A stretch of 64,000 bases of DNA from Gracilimonas sp040904925 (GCA_040904925.1 JBBDSP010000031.1:1-64000), one strand, 5' to 3'; counted from the stretch's first letter, positions 42,635 to 52,027 are shown. The notes: generated by a model not told the origin, from the sequence alone. Numbers and translations are program-made.

Positions 42635-42660
42635 TTCCTTGCTCTGCGTCGTAGCAAAAA
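42635..42660. repeat. Short repeat word in the cusB-DUF2231 gap
   Basis: GCTCTGCGTCGTA is identical to 13 nt within the palindrome upstream of carA (24014-24038). Here it is framed by TTTTTT on the left and AAAAAA on the right. Confidence 0.45.
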
Positions 42661-42671
42661 AGTCAATGTTC

Positions 42672-44375
42672 TTAATTGGATGTTCCTTGTTCGATGTTCA
42701 ATTCTTCTACAGTTTCGCCGCAGTTATGCATATCATCTCCGTAAAATGGGTTTTCAATTTCTTCACTATCACTGATCCAGTTACTTCCGCCATCGTACAT
42801 GGGACAGTATTGCTTGAATAACTCACCTTCATATCCTTCATTTTCAATGCGATCGATTAGCATTTCGGAGATCACTTTAAATTCAGCTCGCAGCTCTTCG
42901 ATGTCGCTGAAATCCTCTTCGGTAAATATATCCATATATCCCTGGGCAGCTTCAAAATCATCGTTGGTTAAGGCTTCCCGTATTTTTAAATATTCGGGGA
43001 CCAGCACATCCAGGTCATCCTCCATCATCACTTCTGCACTTTCCTGTTGATGTTCGGAATAATCTTCTTTACCAACTTCCTCACTTCCATGATCATGTCC
43101 AGCCCGGTTAGTTCCGGTTCCCGGCTCGCGGTTCATCATGCTAAGCTTGTCAGAAAGCTGAGCGGCGGCGTCAATTTTAAACGTTCCGTTGGTTACAACC
43201 TGCTCCCCTGCTTCTAATCCGGATTCGATCACATAATCATCTCCGGCACGAGACCCCAATTCCACTTCCCGAGCTTCAAAAGCCGGGTTTCCATCTTGAG
43301 AGACATCTACAAAAACAATGGAGCGCTTTCCGGTCCACATAACGGCAGACCTTGGAACCAAAAGTTTCTCTTCTTGCGATGAGCGGGATGATATTTCCCC
43401 TTCGGCAAACATCCCGGGCTTCATTCGGTTATTTGGATTGTCTGTGTTTACGCGCACTTTCACCGTTCGAGAAGCATCGTTTAAAAACGGCTCAATAAAG
43501 TTCACTTCTCCGGTAAAGGATTCACTGCCCAATGAGGAAACGCTAAATTCAACGTCATCTCCTTTTGAAAGGCCGGATACTGCCGACTCATACGCTTCAA
43601 ATTCAACCCACACGGAAGAGAGTTCGGCGATTCGGTACATTACCGAGCCTTCCATGATATGGTCTTCCCTGGAGATGCTGACCTCCGAAACATACCCACT
43701 GACCGGTGAAAAGAAATCAAGCTCCTCCATTACGTTTCCGGATTCTACGATCTCATCAATGGTTTCTTCGGGAAATTCCCACAACATCAGTTTTCTTCGG
43801 GCCGACTCATAAAGTCTCGGATTCTGCTCTTTGAATCGAGCCGTTTCCAAAAGCTCGCGCTGGGCAGTGATCAGTTCCGGAGAATAGATTGAGGCTAAGC
43901 GTTGTCCTTTACGCACATAATCGCCGGTGTAATCCACATATAACTCCCGAACGCGCCCAGGGAAATGAGCCGTTACATTCGACACCAGGTTTTGATTCAC
44001 CGCCACCTTTCCGGGCAGGCGAACTTTCTGAACCGGAACATCTTCTCGCACTTCTGAAGTCTGAACATCAGCCAGCGCCATAGCTGCCTGTGAAATTCTT
44101 ACAGCATTTGGGTTTTGGGCTGAGCCTTCTTCCTCATCCAGTTCATCAGCCCGAACGAGCTCCATTCCGCAAATAGGGCAATCGCCGGGTTCACTTTCCC
44201 GCACCTGAGGATGCATGCTGCAGGTGTACACCACATTACCTTCCTCATCCGTATGGGTTTCTGATATATGCTCTTCCATTGACTGCGGCTCGGAAGTTCC
44301 CCCAAAGAAAAGGTAACCGAGAAAGAGTCCGCCCAAAAGCAGTCCGGAGTAAATAAGTATGTTTTTTGTTTTCAT
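42672..44375 (-). CDS. cusB: CusB-like RND adaptor with heavy-metal-binding and DUF3347 domains
   Basis: 567 residues from the ATG at 44375, the start of the membrane anchor MKTKNILIYSGLLLGGLFLG. The longer frame to 44420 translates repeat sequence. A heavy-metal-binding domain (VVYTCSMHPQVR, GDCPICGMELV) is followed by the barrel-sandwich, helical-hairpin and beta-barrel adaptor core (VSNVTAHFPGRVRELYVDYTGDYVRKGQ). From about 450 it ends in a DUF3347 domain (FKQYCPMYDGGS). It links CusA to the outer-membrane channel. The last codons (ELNIEQGTSN) look repeat-derived. Confidence 0.92.
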   Translation of the reverse strand: MKTKNILIYSGLLLGGLFLGYLFFGGTSEPQSMEEHISETHTDEEGNVVYTCSMHPQVRESEPGDCPICGMELVRADELDEEEGSAQNPNAVRISQAAMALADVQTSEVREDVPVQKVRLPGKVAVNQNLVSNVTAHFPGRVRELYVDYTGDYVRKGQRLASIYSPELITAQRELLETARFKEQNPRLYESARRKLMLWEFPEETIDEIVESGNVMEELDFFSPVSGYVSEVSISREDHIMEGSVMYRIAELSSVWVEFEAYESAVSGLSKGDDVEFSVSSLGSESFTGEVNFIEPFLNDASRTVKVRVNTDNPNNRMKPGMFAEGEISSRSSQEEKLLVPRSAVMWTGKRSIVFVDVSQDGNPAFEAREVELGSRAGDDYVIESGLEAGEQVVTNGTFKIDAAAQLSDKLSMMNREPGTGTNRAGHDHGSEEVGKEDYSEHQQESAEVMMEDDLDVLVPEYLKIREALTNDDFEAAQGYMDIFTEEDFSDIEELRAEFKVISEMLIDRIENEGYEGELFKQYCPMYDGGSNWISDSEEIENPFYGDDMHNCGETVEELNIEQGTSN

Positions 44376-44379
44376 GATT

Positions 44380-44434
44380 TTGAGTATTGAGTCATAAGTA
44401 TTGAGTATTGAGTTTCTCACGACTCAATACTCAA
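44380..44434. repeat. Direct and inverted copies of TTGAGTATTGAGT
   Basis: The 13-mer occurs at 44380-44392 and 44401-44413, and inverted at 44422-44434 (perfect hairpin, 8-nt loop). It fills the gap between the TolC-like and CusB-like genes. Confidence 0.7.
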
Positions 44435-44443
44435 ATCTCACCA

Positions 44444-45784
44444 CTAATTATTTAGATTTATATTGTGTTTTCCTGTCAGATAGTCGATAAAAGCCGCAGT
44501 CTTATGCTCATCTGTTTTGGACTGAATGCGTTTGAGTTGATATTCCAGCTGTTTGCGTTGCATCCGTAGTATTTCCTCGAAATTAGAACTGTCAGATGAG
44601 TACGATTCCATCATGATGTCGATGGCCTGGGTGATGCGCTGAATTTGTTTTTCGTTGTAGAGATCGTATCTGCGCCGGGCATCCTCATAATCCCGAAGTG
44701 AACTTTCAAGCTCGGTTTCCAGATTGTTTTCACGGGATGAAATTTGATATTGTACCTCTTCAATATTCCGATCTGCCTGCCGGGTTTTTGCTGAATTTTT
44801 CTTTCCAAAGATGGGGACCCTAAAGCCGGCCATCACCATGAGGGCATCTTCTCCGCTGTTGGTCACATTCGGCATATCCGTTTCTCCGGTGAAGATGTAA
44901 TCCACCCCAAGTTTTAATCCGGGCTTGTTTTCTTTTTCAGCCAGTGATCGTAATTCCAGGGCGTTTTCCTCCTGATATCTCAGACGATTCAAATCCGGGT
45001 TTTGCTGCCTGACTTTTGTGATCAATTCTTCTTTAGGGTTAAGTACTGTTTCCCCCAAAGAATCTGGAAGAAAAATTTCATACCCTTCACTTCTGTTCAG
45101 CAATTCGTTCATTTTTTGAACCAATACCTGACGATTATCTTTCAATAGTTTGATCTGAATGAGGAGGTCCTCTTCTTCAATCTGGGCGCGGAGCACATCT
45201 ACTTGTGTGGCCCGGTCGGTTTCATAGCGCTGTAAACTGAGTTCAACCAAAGAATTTAAAATAGCTTGGTTTTCTTCTGCTATGCGGATGCTTTCATCCA
45301 GTTCATAAAGTTCCAGTATGGTCTGCTCAACCTGGAAAAACAATCGGTTTCGGACTTCCTGAAAAGATTCAAACCTTGCTTTAGCCCGCAACTCAGAAGC
45401 GGAACGCTCGTTTTTGAGGGAACCGAACCATGGCAGCATTTGGGAAACGGATATCCGTCCCTGCTGCGGGCCAACTCTTGTCTCAATCGGTTTTATGAAG
45501 TATGAAAATGAAATCTCTGGATCAGGCAGTGAACCCATGATCGGTTCTTCTTCTAATGCAGATAAATACTGCTGGTATTTTGCTTTTAGTTCAGGGTTAT
45601 TTTGGGCTGCTTCTTGCTGGTAATCAGTGATGGACTGGGCCGTTGCCGCATAAGATAGTAGAAGTAGCATCATCAGCGTTATTGGCCGCAGAGGACGCAG
45701 GTTTTCCGCAAAGGGCGCAAAGATTGATTTACTCATCCAGTTCAAAGTTCGGTGTTCAATATTCCTTATTCGATATTCCTTCAT
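44444..45784 (-). CDS. TolC-family outer-membrane efflux protein (CusC-like)
   Basis: 446 residues from the ATG at 45784, supported by AAGGAG five bases upstream and an ATGA overlap with cusA. The first about 34 residues are odd: they are encoded by repeat-like text (45686-45784). A hydrophobic signal core ending YAATAQ begins only at residue 37. Starts at 45736 or 45673 are therefore alternatives. The mature part has two OEP repeats with long coiled helices (LSLQRYETDRATQVDVLRAQ and the C-terminal YSSDSSNFEEILRMQRKQL). It would be the outer-membrane channel of the Cus complex. Confidence 0.88.
   Translation of the reverse strand: MKEYRIRNIEHRTLNWMSKSIFAPFAENLRPLRPITLMMLLLLSYAATAQSITDYQQEAAQNNPELKAKYQQYLSALEEEPIMGSLPDPEISFSYFIKPIETRVGPQQGRISVSQMLPWFGSLKNERSASELRAKARFESFQEVRNRLFFQVEQTILELYELDESIRIAEENQAILNSLVELSLQRYETDRATQVDVLRAQIEEEDLLIQIKLLKDNRQVLVQKMNELLNRSEGYEIFLPDSLGETVLNPKEELITKVRQQNPDLNRLRYQEENALELRSLAEKENKPGLKLGVDYIFTGETDMPNVTNSGEDALMVMAGFRVPIFGKKNSAKTRQADRNIEEVQYQISSRENNLETELESSLRDYEDARRRYDLYNEKQIQRITQAIDIMMESYSSDSSNFEEILRMQRKQLEYQLKRIQSKTDEHKTAAFIDYLTGKHNINLNN
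45686..45784. repeat. Phrase-type repeats inside the 5' end of the TolC-like gene
   Basis: CCGCAGAGGACGCAGG (45686-45701) and CCGCAAAGGGCGCAAA (45706-45721) form a degenerate 20-bp-period tandem. Bases 45740-45784 (GTTCAATATTCC, TTATTCGATATTCC) resemble the text at the 3' end of cusB (GTTCCTTGTTCGATGTTC near 42682). Such text looks like interspersed intergenic repeats rather than coding sequence. Confidence 0.55.
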
Positions 45785-48700
45785 ACTATCTCCTTCTTCA
45801 TTTTAAATTCCTTCCACATGTAATACAGCACAGGGATTACCAGCAAAGTGATAACCTGCAAAAACATCCCGCCCACACTGGGGATAGCCATGGGCACCAT
45901 AATATCGGCACCCCGGCCGGTTGAGGTGAGGACCGGTAACAGGGCTAAAATGGTCGTGGCGGTTGTCATCAAAGTCGGACGGATTCGGCGGGTACTTGCT
46001 TCTATCACCACCTTTCGCAATTCAGCAGATGTTGTCGGTTTCTTGCGCTCGAAAAGCTGATCGAGGTAAGTGGCCATCACCACGCCGCCATCAGCGGCAA
46101 TGCCGAAGAGAGCAATGAAACCCACCCACACGGCCACACTCAAATTTACGGTTCCCATTTGGAAGAGGTCCCGAAGATTTTGACCAAACATTTCGAAGTT
46201 CAGGAACCAGCCTTGACCGTAGAGCCACACTAGCAAGAATCCACCCGCCCAGGCCACAAAAATACTGCTGAAGATCATGGCAGTGGTACTCACCGAACGG
46301 AACTGGAAATACATGATCAGGAAAATAATGGCTAGCGCAATAGGCAGGATGATACTTAACCGCTTTTCAGCACGCACCTGATTTTCATAATTCCCCGCAA
46401 ACTCAAAATTGATCCCAGTCGGGATCGTCAAGTTTCCGGCGTCCACATTATCCTGAATTTCTCGCCGGGCATTTTCTACTACTTCCACTTCTGCGTAGCC
46501 ATCTACCTTGTCAAAAATTACATATCCCACTAAGAAGGTATCTTCGCTTTTGATGGCCTGTGGTCCCTGCCTGTATTTGATCTCAGCAAGCTGAGCCAGC
46601 GGAATCTCAGTACCGGTTTTAGTAGGGACGAGTAATTCAGAAAGAGATTCGGGATCGCTTCTCAATTCCCGCGCAAAACGTACGCGAATAGGATAGCGCT
46701 CACGCCCTTCGATTGAGGTGGAAACCGCCATTCCCCCTATACCCATCGACATGAACTGCTGAGCATCCTGAACGGAAATTCCATAGCGAGCCAGTTGTTC
46801 TCGGTTCCAGTCCACTTCCAGATACGGTTTCCCAACAATGCGCTCGGCAAAAACAGAGGGGGCTTTTACGCCTTCAGCTTTCCTAAGTATTTCTTCCAGC
46901 TCCAGCCCAAATTCTTCGATTTCCTCCAAATCATCACCCTTCACTTTCACGCCCATCGGAGCTCGCATTCCGGATTGCAGCATCACCAATCGAGTTTCTA
47001 TGGGCTGAAGTTTGGGAGCTGATGTAGTTCCGGGAATCCGCGCAGCCGATACAATTTCATCCCAGATATCATCCGGAGATTGAATGTGGTCTCTCCATTG
47101 TCTGTAATATTTTCCATTGGGATCGGCAATGGGATCTCCGTTTTCATCCTCCACAAACTCGCCCAAATCATTGACCTGAAAGCGAATTCGCCGTCCGTTT
47201 TCATCGGTTTTGTATTCGGCTTTATAGAGGATGACGTTCTCAAACATAGAGACCGGAGCCGGATCGAGGGCCGATTCGGTCCGTCCCATTTTGCCCACAA
47301 CGGTTTCTACTTCCGGGATGGCGTTTACTGCCATATCAATTTTGCGCATCACATCTTTGGCTTCTGATACCCCGGCGTGTGGCATAGTAGTGGGCATCAG
47401 CAGGAAAGCACCTTCATCAAGTGCAGGCATGAATTCTTCGCCCAAACCGGGAAAGGCTTCAGAGGCCGAGACCCAGGCAGACGTATCCCTGACATCAACC
47501 CCGATCACATCAAAACTCTTTGCTACAAACCCAAAAGTGGTAGCGAAGCCCAGCCAGATCATCACCCCAAAAACTACAAATGCGGAAGGGATAGCGAGGA
47601 AAGTCTTTTTATGATCAAGACACCAGCCAATGATGGGTTGATAGTATTTGATGATGAGCCAGAATACGAACAAGATCAGCGCTATCAGCATCACAATAAA
47701 AATCAGGTTGCCGGCAAAGGAAACCGATGGCCCAAAAGGCAACCAGTATTCGGTGAGCAGCCACGTTACCACCACAACCGAAAGAGCGTTATTTAAAAAA
47801 GGAATTCGTTTGCCATATCCTTCATCCAAAAAGTAACCGGCGCCGTTAATCAGTCCAAAGCCTAAGATCAGTAATCCACCCCAGCCGGAGATGGTAAACA
47901 TGGCAATGAGCCCACCGATCACTAAAACCCCGTTCCAGCCCAGCTTCAATTTCCGGTTGTCAAACTTCAGCCCAAAGAACCAATGAGCAAAAGGCGGTAT
48001 CAGCGTAATGGCAATGATGATGGAGGCGATCAATGCAAAGGTCTTGGTGTAGGCCAGCGGTTTGAAGAGCTTGCCCTCGGCGGCGATCATCGTGAAAACG
48101 GGCAGAAAACTTACAATAGTTGTGGTAATAGCAGTCAGCACTGCCCCGGCGACTTCAACGGTCGCATTGTAGATCACTTCTAGAAGCGACTCTTCCTTAT
48201 CCATTTCCTCCATATGCCGAAGCATGTTTTCGGAGAGAATCACTCCCATATCCACAATGGTCCCGATGGCAATAGCGATTCCCGAAAGAGCCACAATATT
48301 GGCATCCACCCCAAAGTACTTCATTGCGATGAAAGTCATGAGGACCGCAATGGGTAGCATGGCAGATATGAGCACAGATGTCCGCAGGTTCATCACCATA
48401 ATGATGATCACAATAATCGTGATCAGGATCTGAAGAGAGAGCGCTTCTTCCAAAGTCCCAAGTGTTTCGGAGATCAGCGTGGAACGATCGTAAAACGGAA
48501 CAATGGTGACTTTAGATTCAGTGCCATCTTCCAGCGTTTTGGAAGGTAGTCCGGCTGAGATTTCGGCGATTTGTGCTTTCACATTGTCGATCACTTCCTG
48601 CGGATTAGCTCCATGACGTGCAACCACCACGCCACCAACAGCATCGGCTCCGGCTTTATCCAAAGCTCCACGCCGCGGGGCCGGACCCATACTCACAAAC

Positions 48701-49539
48701 CCCACATCTTGAATGCGAACCGGTGTATTATCCACCACTTTCACCACGGCAGATTCAAGGTCTTTCAGATTTTTGATATATCCTAATCCCCGTACCAGAT
48801 ATTCGGCGTTATTCATTTCAATGGTACGCGCTCCTGTCTCGGCATTGGCTTTCCGAACCGCGTCAAGAACTTCCGGCAGGGTGACCTCATAGGTTTTTAG
48901 TTTATTGGCATCTACATCCACCTGGTACTCTTTTACATAGCCACCGATGGACGCGACCTCTGCCACACCCTGTGCGCCGGAAAGTCCGTATTTCACATAA
49001 AAATCCTGAATAGAGCGCAGTTCCTGCGGATCCCAACCGCCTGCAGGATTTCCGTTTTCATCCCTTCCTTCCAGCGTATACCAGAAAATCTGTCCCAGTG
49101 CGGTGGCGTCCGGGCCAAGAGCTGGCTTGGCCGCTTGAGGTAAAGTACCCGCGGGCAGGGAATTCAGTTTCTCCAAGATCCTTGACCGGCTCCAGTAAAA
49201 CTCCACATCCTCTTCAAAGATCACATAAATGCTGGAAACCCCGGTCATGGAAGTGCTCCGGACGGTTTTTACCCCGGGCACCGTCAGTAACTGCGTAGTA
49301 AGCGGATAGGTGATCTGGTCTTCAATATCCTGCGGAGATTGACCTTCCCATTCAGTATAAACGATTTGCTGATTCTCACCAAGATCTGGAATGGCATCTA
49401 CTGGAACAGGGTCATGCGGCAGGAAATCTAAATCCCAATTAAATGGAGCCACAGACAATCCCCAGCCCGTCATAACCAGCAGAAGCAGCACAGCCACAAG
49501 TTTATTTTCCAGAAAAAACCGGATGGTTTTGTTTAACAT
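45781..49539 (-). CDS. cusA: CusA/CzcA-type heavy-metal RND permease
   Basis: 1252 residues, about 200 longer than E. coli CusA (1047). HME-RND features: WEGQSPQDIEDQITYPLTT near the start, the TM4 motif AIAIGTIVDMGVILSENM with its proton-relay Asp, and a periplasmic metal cleft with Met residues (ARYGISVQDAQQFMSMGIGG). The extra length lies near residues 530-680 as additional hydrophobic stretches before FGFVAKSFDVIG. I believe this form is common in Bacteroidota. First gene of the cusA-tolC-cusB-DUF2231-copB-DUF3347-GDCCVxC run. Cu(I)/Ag(I) export is inferred from context. Confidence 0.93.
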   Translation of the reverse strand: MLNKTIRFFLENKLVAVLLLLVMTGWGLSVAPFNWDLDFLPHDPVPVDAIPDLGENQQIVYTEWEGQSPQDIEDQITYPLTTQLLTVPGVKTVRSTSMTGVSSIYVIFEEDVEFYWSRSRILEKLNSLPAGTLPQAAKPALGPDATALGQIFWYTLEGRDENGNPAGGWDPQELRSIQDFYVKYGLSGAQGVAEVASIGGYVKEYQVDVDANKLKTYEVTLPEVLDAVRKANAETGARTIEMNNAEYLVRGLGYIKNLKDLESAVVKVVDNTPVRIQDVGFVSMGPAPRRGALDKAGADAVGGVVVARHGANPQEVIDNVKAQIAEISAGLPSKTLEDGTESKVTIVPFYDRSTLISETLGTLEEALSLQILITIIVIIIMVMNLRTSVLISAMLPIAVLMTFIAMKYFGVDANIVALSGIAIAIGTIVDMGVILSENMLRHMEEMDKEESLLEVIYNATVEVAGAVLTAITTTIVSFLPVFTMIAAEGKLFKPLAYTKTFALIASIIIAITLIPPFAHWFFGLKFDNRKLKLGWNGVLVIGGLIAMFTISGWGGLLILGFGLINGAGYFLDEGYGKRIPFLNNALSVVVVTWLLTEYWLPFGPSVSFAGNLIFIVMLIALILFVFWLIIKYYQPIIGWCLDHKKTFLAIPSAFVVFGVMIWLGFATTFGFVAKSFDVIGVDVRDTSAWVSASEAFPGLGEEFMPALDEGAFLLMPTTMPHAGVSEAKDVMRKIDMAVNAIPEVETVVGKMGRTESALDPAPVSMFENVILYKAEYKTDENGRRIRFQVNDLGEFVEDENGDPIADPNGKYYRQWRDHIQSPDDIWDEIVSAARIPGTTSAPKLQPIETRLVMLQSGMRAPMGVKVKGDDLEEIEEFGLELEEILRKAEGVKAPSVFAERIVGKPYLEVDWNREQLARYGISVQDAQQFMSMGIGGMAVSTSIEGRERYPIRVRFARELRSDPESLSELLVPTKTGTEIPLAQLAEIKYRQGPQAIKSEDTFLVGYVIFDKVDGYAEVEVVENARREIQDNVDAGNLTIPTGINFEFAGNYENQVRAEKRLSIILPIALAIIFLIMYFQFRSVSTTAMIFSSIFVAWAGGFLLVWLYGQGWFLNFEMFGQNLRDLFQMGTVNLSVAVWVGFIALFGIAADGGVVMATYLDQLFERKKPTTSAELRKVVIEASTRRIRPTLMTTATTILALLPVLTSTGRGADIMVPMAIPSVGGMFLQVITLLVIPVLYYMWKEFKMKKEIV

Positions 49540-49694
49540 GATTTCTTTATTGGTAAATTTATTAATCTTTATTGGTACTCGTTCCGAACGTCCCGTTCAG
49601 AATGCCTGACGGATCCTCTGGTTCCAAAGCGGTGGGTTTGAGTTGGCTATCCTTAGCTTCCCTTCTCTGAATACCGCAGCGGGCTGCACATTTT

Positions 49695-49733
49695 GTCCCT
49701 CTTGAGGGACCGGAAAATCGATTTATCGATTTT
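49695..49733. repeat. Two perfect palindromes upstream of cusA
   Basis: GTCCCTC (49695-49701) pairs with 49704-49710. AAAATCGAT (49714-49722) pairs with 49725-49733, each around TT. They lie in the 245-bp gap before cusA, where the operon promoter and any metal-sensor operator should be. The AT-rich one is operator-like, but the GTCCCTC one is REP-like. Confidence 0.5.
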
Positions 49734-49784
49734 ACAGGGATGGGAGTCAGCGGAATAGCAGCCGCCTCAAAGTCACACCAATCC

Positions 49785-50252
49785 CTAGATCAAAAAGGAC
49801 TCGTTGGCTAAATAGATGGGCGGAGGGGAATACGAACCTGAAGTCAGAAAAGAATGGTTGTCGGATTCGATTTGTGTATTGTGTATTTCTGCCAGCACTT
49901 CAACAACTTCAATAACCTGTATTTTCACTTTTTGATATACAGGCACTTCTGTCTTTACCGGTGCTTCTTCAATGGAGCAGGCGCAGGCAAAACCAAGGTC
50001 ATGTGCTTTGTGGTGTGTTTTCTCAGCTTTATGCTCGGAGTGTTCTTGGTGGTGAGGCATTTCAGCAGGCTGCTCGTTCATAGGGCAATCTTCGCCATGC
50101 TCACTCATGGGCTGCATGGGATGGTGCATTTCTTCCATCTCATCACACTCCTCTCCCGACATGGCGTGAAGTCCGGAAGGAATAGAAACACCGATCAGAA
50201 TACTCAAACTGAGCACTGAGGCGATAAAACGATATGTGATAGAAATTTTCAC
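49785..50252 (-). CDS. Exported Met/His/Cys-rich protein (metal-binding candidate)
   Basis: 155 residues. An N-terminal signal helix (about 8-29) is followed by a region dense in Met, His, Cys and acidic residues (CDEMEEMHHPMQPMSEHGED, HHQEHSEHKAEKTHHKAH). Then come CACSIEEAPV and a hydrophobic-ended tail SGSYSPPPIYLANESFLI. The composition suggests copper or silver binding in the periplasm. It lies upstream of cusA on the same strand (245-bp gap), probably a separate or leading gene of the metal regulon. No named family recognised. Confidence 0.7.
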   Translation of the reverse strand: MKISITYRFIASVLSLSILIGVSIPSGLHAMSGEECDEMEEMHHPMQPMSEHGEDCPMNEQPAEMPHHQEHSEHKAEKTHHKAHDLGFACACSIEEAPVKTEVPVYQKVKIQVIEVVEVLAEIHNTQIESDNHSFLTSGSYSPPPIYLANESFLI

Positions 50253-50342
50253 AAATTGAAATTAGTCAAGCATGGTGTTAATTCAAAGTGGTCGGGGCAG
50301 GAAGTCAGCATTAGATAAATCTTTGGTGAGATTCTATAAAAT

Positions 50343-51626
50343 GTGTCGATAAAATCTAGTTATCGTCGAATACTCAGTTTAACATCCTTATATTTGAACT
50401 CGTTATCTCACCTTACAAAATCATTTATTCAAGCAAGAGGTTACTCCATTAGTCCCGGCTCAAAAAAACGCTACATCCTGATTCTCGGTATCGTCTTCAT
50501 CGCCTTGTCAATGAGGTCGCCATTGTCGAGCGTGGGCCCGTTGACTGAGTTTATTCAAAATGCGCTCGGACTTTCCTACAGCATGATCGGGCTGATCACC
50601 ACTCTTCCCCTGATCTGTTTTGCAGTACTTTCGGGCTTTACGCTCTATTTCACACAGCGATTTGGTTTGGAAACAACACTTGGAGCTGCTCTGCTTATTT
50701 TAACCGTTGGCACTGTTGGCAGAGCTTTTGCGAACATCCCCGCTCTTTACATTGGAACCCTGCTTCTGGGAATTGGAATCGCCATCATGAATGTACTGAT
50801 GCCTTCTATCGTAAAGCGTGATTTTCCGGAGCGGTCAGGATCTATGACAAGTTTATATTCCGGGGTAATGGGAGTCGGTGCCACCATGGGAGCCGGTTTG
50901 AGTGTTCCGCTGGCTCACGCCACCAACTGGAAATTCTCGCTGGGAAGCTGGGCGTTTTTATCATTTCTGGGATTTTTATTCTGGATTCCACAACTCAGAA
51001 ATAGGACCAAACCAAAGAACCCCATTCATATTTTTACAGCAATCAAAAAGCTGGGTTCTTCACCCATTGCATGGCAAATTGCACTTTTCATGGGACTGCA
51101 ATCCCTCATTTTCTATGCCATCCTTGCCTGGCTGCCTGAAATACTGATAGACAGAGGCATGACGCCAACCAAAGCAGGATTCGTGCTATCAATTTCTCAG
51201 GGAACCGGTATAGTTGGTTCTTTAATCATTCCGGCTATAGCAGGTCGTTTTAAGGATCAGCAAAAAATTGTTTTAGTCACCAGTGCTATGGAGATTATTG
51301 GTATTGCAGGAATTTTGATAACGGATACCTTTTTGGTTTCAACCTGGGCCGGAATTCTGGGATTTGGTCTCGGCGGGAATTTCAGTCTTGCCCTGCTCTT
51401 TATGGTTCTTCGCACCGATTCTGCCGAGCTGACCACCGGTTTGTCCGGCATGGCTCAGTCAGTTGGTTACTTTGTTGCAGCTTTTGGGCCTGTTTTATTT
51501 GGATTCATTCATGACCTCACTAATAGCTGGAGTATTCCGCTTTACAGCATGTTGTCAATAGCTGCATTGCAATTTGTTTTCGGATTAGGGGCTGCCAAGA
51601 ATAGAGTGATTTCCGCCAATTCTTAA
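50343..51626 (+). CDS. MFS transporter (CynX/NimT-like)
   Basis: 427 residues, twelve hydrophobic helices. The first helix region, ILGIVFIALSMRSPLSSVGPLTEFIQ, matches the CynX/NimT subgroup (LRPAxTSVGPL type). The helix 4-5 loop is PSIVKRDFPERSGSMTSLYSG. The first about 40 residues are polar, and the true start may lie further in. Substrate unknown; CynX-like carriers have been linked to cyanate or nitroimidazole. Divergent from the metal-binding gene at 49785. Confidence 0.85.
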   Translation: MSIKSSYRRILSLTSLYLNSLSHLTKSFIQARGYSISPGSKKRYILILGIVFIALSMRSPLSSVGPLTEFIQNALGLSYSMIGLITTLPLICFAVLSGFTLYFTQRFGLETTLGAALLILTVGTVGRAFANIPALYIGTLLLGIGIAIMNVLMPSIVKRDFPERSGSMTSLYSGVMGVGATMGAGLSVPLAHATNWKFSLGSWAFLSFLGFLFWIPQLRNRTKPKNPIHIFTAIKKLGSSPIAWQIALFMGLQSLIFYAILAWLPEILIDRGMTPTKAGFVLSISQGTGIVGSLIIPAIAGRFKDQQKIVLVTSAMEIIGIAGILITDTFLVSTWAGILGFGLGGNFSLALLFMVLRTDSAELTTGLSGMAQSVGYFVAAFGPVLFGFIHDLTNSWSIPLYSMLSIAALQFVFGLGAAKNRVISANS

Positions 51627-51675
51627 ATTTTGTCTGCTCATTTCTCCCGGCATGCTTTCGTAGAGTAGAGCTAGA

Positions 51676-51972
51676 CTAAAGCCTTTCAATGCTTTCCATC
51701 ACTTCAGCAGGGATTTCATTGCGGGCTTTCTCAAGATCGTAATGGGCTTGTAATCCAAGCCACATTTCAGCACTTGTACCGAGAGCTATTGAAAAGCGAA
51801 GGGCGGTATCCCCGGTAACTGCACGCCGTCCCCGAATGATCTCATTCACACGATTCGGGGAGACTGAAATTCGTCGGGCAAATTCACGCTGACTGATATT
51901 CATGGGCTCCAAATACTCACTCAGAAGTATTTTACCCGGATGAATAAACTTAACCTTTTTTCCTATACCCAT
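51676..51972 (-). CDS. higA: HigA-family antitoxin/XRE regulator, without adjacent toxin
   Basis: 98 residues. The helix-turn-helix is preceded by the HigA hallmark HPGKILLSEYLEPMNISQREFARRI and followed by NEIIRGRRAVTGDTALRFS and MWLGLQAHYDL. In complete modules higB is just upstream, but the 130 bp upstream on this strand hold no HigB-like frame, only the dyad at 51994-52027. Either an orphan antitoxin or one whose toxin was lost. Confidence 0.88.
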   Translation of the reverse strand: MGIGKKVKFIHPGKILLSEYLEPMNISQREFARRISVSPNRVNEIIRGRRAVTGDTALRFSIALGTSAEMWLGLQAHYDLEKARNEIPAEVMESIERL

Positions 51973-51993
51973 GGCTTAATGTTTAGTGAAAAC

Positions 51994-52027
51994 ATATTGT
52001 CTCTTGTCTCGGGACACAAGACAATAT
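51994..52027. promoter_or_regulatory. Dyad operator candidate for the HigA-type regulator
   Basis: ATATTGTCT (51994-52002) is the exact reverse complement of 52019-52027, with further partial symmetry inside (CTTGTC, GACACAAG). A lone half-site TATTGTCCC lies near 52052. Position 20-55 bp before the higA start fits autoregulation. Confidence 0.5.

Noticed and set aside
47231..47796. Plus-strand frames inside cusA
   Set aside because: Antisense shadows of the RND permease; no start signals or family similarity.
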